A stretch of DNA of 64,000 nucleotides from Alternaria dauci (lineage: Eukaryota; Ascomycota; Dothideomycetes; Pleosporales; Pleosporaceae), in NCBI RefSeq assembly GCF_042100115.1, contig NC_091276.1:1922001-1986000 (forward strand). The letters run 5' to 3'. Of the stretch, positions 56,152-64,000 are shown in pieces (the stretch's first letter is position 1; each line of letters opens with the position of its first letter). The notes below the pieces were generated by a model. It saw only the letters and a program-made list of their open reading frames with translations, made no database searches and was not told the origin of the DNA. The position numbers were made by a program, and so were the translations under genes.

Positions 56152-56475
56152 ATGAAGGATGAAATGGAGGCCATCCCGCTCCTACCCTCACACACCACAC
56201 ATATTCTCGACAAGCATTCACTCCAACAGCACGATCACACACATTACAACATGTCTACACGTACCGTCGAAAACCAGCACAAACTCGACGTTATTGAGAT
56301 GAAGATGAGATGGGCTACCATACAACTTCTGATCATATCGATCGTTATAATAATCTGGGTCCTGGTTGCGTGCCTCACACGGACGGCGTGTGGAAGGCTA
56401 ACTACACCGACCTTAGAAGAGACACTCGTCAGTCTTGTTATATGCATTCTACTTTGGAGAACTATACCTAGATAA
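56152..56475 (+). CDS. Possible small two-helix membrane protein
   Basis: 107 aa from the ATG at 56152; a second ATG (56251) would leave 74 aa. A hydrophilic N-terminus containing a His-rich bit (QQHDHTHYNMS) precedes a very hydrophobic helix (TIQLLIISIVIIIWVLVAC) and a second short one (EETLVSLVICILLW). The TATA box at 56023 supports transcription. No family is recognised. It could instead be the 5' part of a transcript that includes the frame beginning near 56567. Confidence 0.35.
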   Translation: MKDEMEAIPLLPSHTTHILDKHSLQQHDHTHYNMSTRTVENQHKLDVIEMKMRWATIQLLIISIVIIIWVLVACLTRTACGRLTTPTLEETLVSLVICILLWRTIPR

Positions 56476-56566
56476 TATAGCTTTATTCTATTGTTGAAGG
56501 CTCCGGTCTCTACATGGACTACTGCTATTACTAGATATTCTGCTTCCATCTGTTGTTTTTTTCATC

Positions 56567-57296
56567 TTGGAGAATCCGAATAGCGTTTGGGGGGATCCGA
56601 AAAAGTTTTTCCATGATCAAGGGGGCTACAACAGGTCCTACGTCGGCCTCACCGACACAATCTACAAGGCGGAGGACATCAAATACGACGCCCGATACCA
56701 TCAGATCAAGGGTGAGAAGGCGCGGAGAGACCAGATGAGGGCGGACTGGTTAAAGAATTTCACAACACTCGATGATCCCAAGAAGCGACCGATCGACAGT
56801 GTCTCCGAAGCGAGCACGTCGGCAGTTCCCGCAAAGAAGGTCCGGATCGTCAGGTTTGAGGATGTTCTCGAAGCGTTTTCGAACGCGGAGACTCTGTCAT
56901 CCAACACTTTGGAGAAGTTGGTCAAGCATCTGCGTTCAGAACATGAGCTGAAGAAGACACCATCGGTAGTAAGTGCATATCCATCAATTGCTGGGCGACC
57001 ATTGTTAATATTCTTAGGAGCTTCTGCGCAAGATGCAGCTGTACAGGAGCATCACGGGACCAGCAGTCACTCCATATCACTTTTACAAGTGGTGGAGATT
57101 CCTACACGAGAATTCAAAGGACGAAGTGGTCGAGCTCATGGACATCGAAATGCAAGCTGCAGAGCTCATATTGAAGGAACGTCGCGAACGTCGCAAGGCT
57201 GTTGCTCAAGAGCCAGTGGAGCCGGAGAAGAAGAGCTACATGAGTTTGTTCTTGAACGAGAACGAGTGTGCAGATGTCATGGATGTCTGCCATTGA
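56567..57296 (+). CDS. Hypothetical protein, start codon not found
   Basis: Model join(56567..56968, 57018..57296); the intron is GTAAGT to TTAG (49 nt) and joins TPSVV to ELLRKMQLYRS in frame, about 226 aa. The reading begins in good coding sequence (ENPNSVWGDPKKFFHDQGGY) where the codon in start position is TTG at 56567; the frame is open upstream to 56498 without any ATG. Either the start was lost by a point change, the start is in an unseen upstream exon, or the internal ATG (MRADWLKNF, near 56735) is used. The body is charged and helical: VRFEDVLEAFSNAETLSSN, ITGPAVTPYHFYKWWRFLHE and AELILKERRERRKAVAQ. No family is recognised. Confidence 0.55.
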
Positions 57297-57564
57297 GCAG
57301 CAGCTATGCTGATGGAGCTCAAGGGACAAGAGCAAGTTGAATAAAGGACCATGTGATGGGACACGGGAGTTTATGTGGTAGGAGACAGGAGTTCATGCGA
57401 TGGGATACAGGAGTAAGCATAGAGTCGAAATTTTGATTTACATGTCCTTACGCAGAGGAGGAAAGGAACCTTGGGGTAGCAAGATTGGGAATTGCAGGTC
57501 TAGATACCCAATGCTCACGACGATCAACACAGCCACGGTAAAATACAAATGATAAAACTTCGCC

Positions 57565-57796
57565 TCAAGCGTTCCCGCTTGGTTTTGCCCCATCTTTTCC
57601 CTGCACGCGTAGCCTGGTGAGATTTTGGCGAAACTCGGCCGAAGTCAGCTTTTCCATTTTCTGTTTCGACGGCACGCTGTTGTGATCTAATGTCAGCTTG
57701 GCCTTTGTCTTCTTTCTTTTTCTAGTCTTTTCGACGTAGTCGTTGATGTGGAATGGAGTCTTGTATTGACTGCATTTCATGGACTTTCTAGAAGGA
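57565..57796 (-). CDS. Possible small lysine-rich ORF
   Basis: The minus-strand frame ending at 57565 contains MKCSQYKTPFHINDYVEKTR and KKTKAKLTLDHNSVPSKQK. The full open frame (102 aa from 57873) runs back into repeat-derived sequence, so only the part from about 57796 may be original. It may be a remnant. Confidence 0.25.
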
Positions 57797-57811
57797 AGCA
57801 TCGAACGCCCC

Positions 57812-57852
57812 CCTCGTGGTTGCCTGGGTAGAGTGTTCGGATTCTCCCTTGT
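57812..57852 (+). repeat. Fragment of the dispersed repeat
   Basis: GTGGTTGCCTGGGTAGAGTG followed by TTCGGATTCTCCCTTGTATG and GCGTG matches the second core at 3849-3895 (GTAGTTGCCTGGCAGAGTG, TTCGGTTTTTCCCCTGTATA, GCGTG). It is the fourth location of this family in the window. Confidence 0.6.
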
Positions 57853-58556
57853 ATGGCGTGGGGGCGGCAGCATGACTCACGGCACATCATGGACTCCAGA
57901 ATTGCACGAACTGAATGATGTTGAACTTTGAAGCTATAGAAGATCGCAAGTCGTAAAGAAGACTAAAGAAAAATGAGGCTGATATCTTCCAATCAAGTTG
58001 TAACCATGAAAGCCAGCCCGACTTGTCAGACGCTGTGGCAATAGATTCTGCGTAGCATCAATGTAAAGCCTGGAACACAGTCCTCCGTCCATGTTCAGCC
58101 TCCAGTTTTGATGCTTGCAAGAACCTCTCTCGACAAATGCTGAAATGACCAACTATGGCAAGGGAAGGAAAGCAGACAAGACAAACTGGAGTGGAGGATG
58201 AAGCATGAAACAAGAAGGAAATGGGAAGGATAGGAATCGAGCACAGGCAGGCATAGTGCATGAAAAGTGGAAAACGGAAAGACACGGGTCTCTGCTAGTG
58301 TCGTGTCGGGTTGTCAGAAGCAGAACTGTCAGAAATGAGGAGAGAGTGGGTCGTTGTGTGTCTCAGTTGGCTTGACTATCCAAGCCATGGTACCACGTAG
58401 ATGAGGTAGGGGTAGAGTCTGAGTAGACATGATGGCACTGATCGAGAGCAGTGGGCGCTTCTTTGTGCATCCACAAGTCTTGCAGCACTTGCGCTTGCGT
58501 TTTTCATGAACGACCTGGTCATGTTTGCGCTTCTTGCTGTTGTCTTTGGGCGGCGT

Positions 58557-59775
58557 TCAAGCAGCTTCTGAGTCAGAATCTGAGCCAGACTCATCGTCTG
58601 AGTCGCCGGGCCTTCGCCTTTCGCCAGCCCTCGCGCGGCGATAAGGGTGGAAGTCAGTAAGATCTGGGTCATGAACCCACTGCCGGATGTCGAAGTTCCA
58701 AAGATAGATCTCCTCAGTACCTCGGCTGCGGACAACCTCATGACCCTTCCTAGTGTGAGGAACAGCGCCGTCGAAGGGCATGACGTTGGTGATAAGGTCC
58801 TCTGGGATTCTGCTCATGGCCAACCACTCGTTCTCGTGACTCTTCATGGCCCATAGTTCCATGTCTGATCTAGTGAGTTCATTCACGGAAAGCCAAATGA
58901 GGCCTCCAGAGTCGAGGATCTCGTCCAGTGTGCGCGACGGGCGGTCAGCTGGAGGGCCCTCATATGGAACAGCATCCAAGACCCAAATGGGGATTTCGAC
59001 ATCCCGGTCGGTGGTTGAAGATGTACGTGGGTCTGACTTGTCTGGAGAGTGGTTGACCTGGGTCGTTGACATCGTCGTCTTCAATGTTGCAGGCTCGAGT
59101 CTTGAGACATCGATCTCCGCTATCAGGAGACGGCGGGGAGCGCTGGTGCGGTTCTTATACATCTTACGAACAATATCTTCCGCGTCTTCTGTTTTGGGTC
59201 AGTGTTGGTAAAGTAGCCATTCGAAGCCAAGACTTACTGAGGGAACTCATAGCAGAGATACACGGAGTAGGTTCCTTCATCATTGTACCCTTGTAATGAC
59301 GATGGATACGTTCTTTCGTAATATCCAAGTTTGGTTTGAAGGTTCCAATTGACTGAAAGGCGTTGCCGTCTTGAAACTTGAGGTCAGGCACTTCTTTGTG
59401 GCTGATATGGTTGATCTTGTTGACGAAAAGACTCAATGTCGCCGCGTTTTCGAAGTGGTACCGATAGAGTTTAGAAGGACGGTGCTTGCTTTGGCCACGT
59501 TCAAGTGCTTCCGGGTCGCTGAAATCACTGTATAATCTTAGTTATGTCGGTATGGTAGATTGAGGATGTACATACACCAACAAGGGATTTTGTAATACTG
59601 AGGTTGTAAAGTCCTTTTTGCTCTTCACCTTGCTGATACCTCCAGTGCTTGGTCTTGATGCCGGTGCCCGGGCTTTCTTAGGACGAGGTGCTTTCTTTGG
59701 AACGCGAGATGTCGGAGAAGGAGGAGTAGACCTGCTGAGATTCAAGGATGGAGTGGGTGGGACAGATGGTGCCAT
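58557..59775 (-). CDS. Uncharacterised three-exon fungal protein
   Basis: Model join(58557..59188, 59238..59527, 59576..59775) on the minus strand, 373 aa; introns of 49 and 48 nt with GTAAGT and GTATGT donors. The first ~60 residues are Pro/Lys/Arg/Ser-rich and disordered (SRVPKKAPRPKKARAPASRP), likely nuclear-localising. Then follow ordered parts: LYRYHFENAATLSLFVNKIN, DGNAFQSIGTFKPNLDITKE, DAEDIVRKMYKNRTSAPRRL, IPIWVLDAVPYEGPPADRPS and EEIYLWNFDIRQWVHDPDLT. The tail is Arg-rich then Ser/Asp-rich (GDSDDESGSDSDSEAA). The exon chain and ordered regions make this a real gene; I do not recognise the family. Confidence 0.75.
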
Positions 59776-60530
59776 GATGCGCTGGCAATGCTGTCATGGA
59801 ACGAAGACGAAGACTCTAACTTGGAATGTGGTTATGCTGAAGTGTAGATTGTGACTAGAGTAGTGGAGTGGGAAAGTTGGTAGAGTTGTGGAGGTTGGGA
59901 GAGAGTAAGAAGCAGTTTATATACCCGTAGGAGCGGTGGGAAACCGCAAAGCTAAAAAAGAGCAGGGCCACTAGCGAAGGTAATAGGTAGTAAGATACGG
60001 CTTTAACATCACCTTTGAGAGGAAGCATGAGCATGTTCGATGCTGCTTGATCGGAGCTCTTGCATCAAAGGTGAGAGTCGAACTGTCTCGAGTGGGGAAA
60101 TTTGGGTCGGATCTCCTATGATTCGATGCCAGGAGTGAAGATCTGATTGCTTCTAGAGTTGATGTAAATGTAGTTGATTGTTCATTTTGCATTGATGGAC
60201 TGCTGTACAGTACCTAGGTACTGGGTGCGGGCCGGGTTGAAGGTGAGAGAGCAGAACACTAGGTCGAACACATACATAGCTCTCTACGTGTATCATAAAG
60301 ATCATGTATCGTGAGAGATGATATCGCGCCATGGCTGGAGGTCGACTTGTCGTGTGATGCGATGGAAGTCGAGTTCGCGCCGAATAGCCCACCTTCTGCC
60401 AAGAGCTGCGCGTGTCTGATTGGCAGTCGCAACCGCGTCTCAGCGAACTGTCCCTTGCGACACGCAGCACTCGGGCGCTTCACCACGACATTTCTAGAAA
60501 TCACAATCGACCGCCTTCGCTTCAGCTACG
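59776..60530. other. Divergent intergenic region upstream of SEC5
   Basis: 755 bp between the starts of the 373-aa protein gene (minus) and SEC5 (plus). TATATA at 59918-59923 may serve the leftward gene. No further motif is recognised. Confidence 0.45.
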
Positions 60531-63500
60531 ATGAGCTCGTCTATAGAAACAGAGATTCTGAACAAGTACAACCTCACGACACTATACCCCTCAGCCTGGC
60601 CAGTGGAGAAGGACGAGGCCGACGAAGAGGATGCGTTTGACGAGCCGGCGCCCAAAGCTACCCCACAAGCGGTACGCCGGTCCAAGTCGCGATACTCGGT
60701 ATTAGAGCCCAGCCCACGATACTCACGCCAAGTGCCGGGTGCAGAACGCTCCAAAGATGGCGTCGAGACATTGGTGCAGAAGGACGAGCAGGACCCGCTG
60801 GGCATGTACCCGAGCGTAGTGCAGGTGCTGCGGGCGAAGAACATTCAGGTCGAAGATGATATCAAGCTGCGTATGTTTGAGCCATATAGCAATACACACA
60901 CGGCCTGTCTAACAGGCATACAGGCAACCGCTTCCTCTTGAGCTCCACTACCTTCTCGCCCTCTCTTTTCCTCTCCCAAGTCCACAATGAAGCATCCACC
61001 GACTCGCTCCTCGCCGGTCTTGACTTTCTCTCGCGGTCCATCGAAAAGAAGTCGGCCTCGCTCAAGGTCCTCGTAGAATCCAACTTCGATCGCTTCGTAG
61101 GCGCCAAAGCGACCATCGACCGTGTATACAATGAGATGCGGGACCAAGCGAAGGAGAAGGCAGAGGCGTCCAAGGCCCTGCAGCCAGGTAGAGAGAGGAG
61201 CCGCTCAAGTTTCTCGGGTCGAAAGACAAGCGCAACTCTGCCACCTGCCATGGTGGATTCTGTGCCGACGGAGAAGCGGAAGAATGCGCTTGTCAAGGAG
61301 AGCGAGTACGGTGTACATGGTATCAAGGTTCCTCTGACCGAAGTCGCGGTCAAAGCGGAAGAAGTCTGGGGCCCGGCGCTGAACGGACGTGAAAGGGAAG
61401 AGACATTAAAGTCCATTATGGAGTCACTGGAGCACCACCGGGGGCTGTTCGAGGTTGGGTCAGCCATGCAAGACGCCATACGCCGGAAAGACCACGAAAC
61501 AATCACCGAAGAATACAAGCGCGCAAGGAAGTACGCCGAGGAAGCTCGGTATATTGTCGAACAGGCAACGTCTAATAAACGGCAACTTACCGACGCCGAG
61601 ATACACCAGATCGTCGTGACCGCTAGGATGTGGTCAGATGTCGAGCGCCAGGTTGAGCGTTTCAAGCGCGACTCGTGGAAACGCCTGACCGCCGCGCATT
61701 TTACACACCTGCAGACCGGGACCGAAGAGACCAAATCGGACGAATATCTGAGCATCATCTCTATCATGCTCGAGCTCGGCGTGGAAGATAACCCAATATG
61801 GATATGGTTACTCTCACGCTACGAACACCTCAAGTTCCAGCTCACCTCCAAATGCCAGCATGCGCTGGTTGAGATTGAGATTCTCCGTCGTCATCTGGCG
61901 AATGGCGAGAAGACGAGCATGCGTATGCTACAAAAGCATCTCCGTTCGGTGCCCACCAGCAGCAACGTCAGCGCCGAACCCTCGAAGCTAGACACCCCAA
62001 AGGTGACCGAGTTCTGGGAACACGTATATGCGTCAATGAGCACCCTACTCTCCAACAAAACTGGACTCCTTGCTGAACTCGTTGAATACTGGGAAATTGT
62101 CCAGTCGTTCCTCTCTGGTCGCGCGCAACGGAACTTGCCCACTGGTCACCATGGCCAGTCTTCTGTTCATCACCGTCTCAGCAGTGAGAATAAAGCTGAG
62201 CTTGAGAGGGGCACAACTGAGCTTATCACCATTCTTCGGGACCACCTAGTCTCGTTCTTTTCCGACCCTCCCATTGAGGATGTTTCCATGCTCATGTCGC
62301 CACTGCCTACGAGCCCGACACCAACAACACCAGGAACACCACTGAGCGCAGCTTTGAGTCCCAAGTCTGCAACTAGGTTCAGATTCGATCCTGCCAAAGC
62401 ACCGCCTCCCTCACCCAGTCGCGGAGAATCTTGGGAGAAGTATGCCTTCTGGCCCCCCAATGCGAACGCGCTTTCAGGATCGCACTATCTATCCAAGATG
62501 CTCGTGTTGATTGGCACTGCAGCCAACGAACTTGCTTCGTTGCAAGTTCCTGAGTCTGGAGGCGGCGGTCGCACTGATGAAGCTCTGCGAGCACTTCTGG
62601 GTGGCGTACGAGAACGTTGCATTCAAGCTGTATGTGCAGCCTGGAACACCGATGCTGAGAAGTTGAAGGTGCTTGAGGACTGGACTCGTCATGTTGATCG
62701 TAAAGACACTACCAACCTGCCCCAGCGTTTCCTAGCAGTACAGAGCTTCCTGCTCAACAATCTGCAGAAGATTTTGTATGTTGAGGCATCGAGCAAAACG
62801 CGAGTGGATGTGGTTGTACCACCGAGCAATAAGCTGCTGCAGATGGTCAGAAGCCAGTTCGTCACCAGCTTTTACAGGACGCTGAGTGGAATGGTTGAAT
62901 GCGCTGAGAAAGGCAGGCAAGCTCTGGGTCCCGAATTCGAGATCAAGGGTGATGACCTTACCATCGACGAGCAAGACGACCAAAATGGCAACGACTGGGG
63001 TAGAGTCGACGCCAACAAGAAGGTAAGTCATTTCACATTCGACCATGTATCTTTTGCTAACAAGTCTCAGTCCATCCGCCTGCTTCTAACTCTCGCCAAC
63101 ATGGCCGCTTTCCAAACAGAGATAACCCCCCAGCTCCTCACTCTCTTCGAGACACTCTTCAGCGTTCAACTCACCGATGAAACAAATCGCATCCGAGACG
63201 TCCTCTCCCAGCTCGACGCGCAACTCTTCCGCTCCTACACCAAACCGCACGCCACAAAGATCCACAACACGATTGAATCCGGCATCTTCAGCCCATCTTG
63301 GGCGCCACCCCCCGACGGACGAAAGAGTGTCGCAGACCGCGACCCCAGCCCCTACGTCTTCACCGTCCTCCTCGACCTCGTAATCGTGCACACAGAGTCC
63401 TCTACCACATCCGCACCATTGACCCCACGCATCCTGCGTGCATTGTTCGAATCTACAACCAGCTCCCTCATCTCTACCTTCCAGTCCCCCAATCTCCCTT

Positions 63501-63799
63501 CGATTTCACTCCCGCAACTCATGCAAGCCACGCTCGACGTGGAATTCATGGCGCAGACGCTCGCTTCGTATACCACGGAGACGGCATCGCAGATCCAGAC
63601 GGATATTTACCAGGTACTGGATCAGAAGACGGACAACGCGGCGAGGGTGCGGTTGCAGGATGAGCTGGGCAGTTTGAGAGTGAGTCTCAAGAGGCTGAGG
63701 GAGGGGACAAAGGTGCAGTTTGCTTGCTTTAGGAGGGTCAAGAGGGGTACGCTTGCTGGTGGTGCACAGGGCCAGGAAGGCGAGCAGAGGGGGAGATAG
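60531..63799 (+). CDS. SEC5: Exocyst complex component Sec5
   Basis: Model join(60531..60870, 60924..63022, 63071..63799), 1055 aa. Exon 1 encodes MSSSIETEILNKYNLTTLYP and an acidic stretch; the first intron (GTATGT to ACAG, 53 nt) joins DIKLRNRFLLSSTTFSPSLF. Landmarks are the vesicle-tethering core LAGLDFLSRSIEKKSASLKV, LVESNFDRFVGAKATIDRVY, LVEYWEIVQSFLSG, FWPPNANALSGSHYLSKML and MVRSQFVTSFYRTLSGMVEC. The second intron (63023-63070) is 48 nt and free of stops, so reading through adds 16 residues; GTAAGT, GCTAAC and CTCAG support removal. Sec5 is an exocyst subunit that tethers secretory vesicles at growing hyphal tips. The protein is of usual length and intact. Confidence 0.93.
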
Positions 63800-64000
63800 G
63801 ATCGCTTCTTGGAGGATTTGGAGACGAGCGTGTTGCGTCCCTTGTGTGACAGGGTGCACGACGTTAGGCTAGACTAAGTAGGCGATTGGAGATAGATTGA
63901 ATACCATTGAGTATGTCACGATGGTTGCGAATGCGTGACATGGGCGGGGTGCGAAAGTCGGCAAAAGAAGCTTAACGCTGTAATTGAAAAAATAAAGTTG
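63800..64000. other. 3' flank of SEC5
   Basis: Non-coding end of the window; contains AATAAA at 63991-63996, a possible poly(A) signal. Confidence 0.4.

Larger units (their letters stand above)
57297..58556. other. 1.26-kb intergenic region with a repeat fragment
   Basis: Apart from the possible small ORF at 57565-57796 and the repeat fragment at 57812-57852, neither strand shows gene-like sequence. 58376-58556 is the 3' flank of the 58.6-kb gene. Confidence 0.45.

Overview
The window is nuclear DNA of a filamentous ascomycete, most likely a Dothideomycete near Pleosporales. This rests on many 45-130 nt GT-AG introns, often with CTAAC-like branch points, and on fungal-specific genes: an MTC6 homologue, an FlbD-type Myb regulator, a DUF3433 protein, RRG7, MED21, a TMS1/Serinc protein and SEC5. 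An AT-rich transposon relic carries only transition differences between its ends, as expected from repeat-induced point mutation (RIP). The species call is inference; no rRNA, tRNA, CRISPR array or prokaryotic feature was seen.

Layout. 1-3.9 kb: a decayed divergent pair, a C19 ubiquitin protease (minus) and a 5'-truncated SNF2 ATPase (plus), separated and followed by copies of a dispersed repeat. 4.0-6.1 kb: MTC6-like membrane glycoprotein. 6.1-10 kb: no gene, with a G-quadruplex motif. 10-11.3 kb: FlbD-like R2R3 Myb. 11.3-23.1 kb: a region of almost 12 kb in which I recognise no gene. 23-39.4 kb: a sparse, accessory-looking tract with an orphan protein, a secreted GH13 alpha-amylase with a CBM20 starch-binding domain, three small secreted or surface proteins (170, 185 and 280 aa), a broken acidic gene, a DUF3433 membrane protein and short tandem repeats. 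39.85-41.95 kb: a complete RIP-mutated pogo/Fot1-type DNA transposon with 52-bp inverted ends and a TA target-site duplication. 42-45 kb: a VOC/glyoxalase-fold protein and three lineage-specific proteins, one made of seventeen consecutive four-residue GX3 units.

45.5-64 kb is dense and mostly conserved housekeeping sequence: TMS1/Serinc, a nodulin-like MFS transporter, RRG7 with four added GRP (AT-hook-like) motifs, Mediator subunit MED21, several uncharacterised proteins and the exocyst subunit SEC5. Gene spacing is 300-600 bp here against several kb on the left. The contrast suggests a two-speed arrangement: a conserved block beside a repeat-bearing, secreted-protein-rich block where genes decay. 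The most unusual items are the GX3-repeat protein, the USP/SNF2 relic with its repeat family, the RRG7 with an AT-hook-like tail, and the large region upstream of the Myb regulator.
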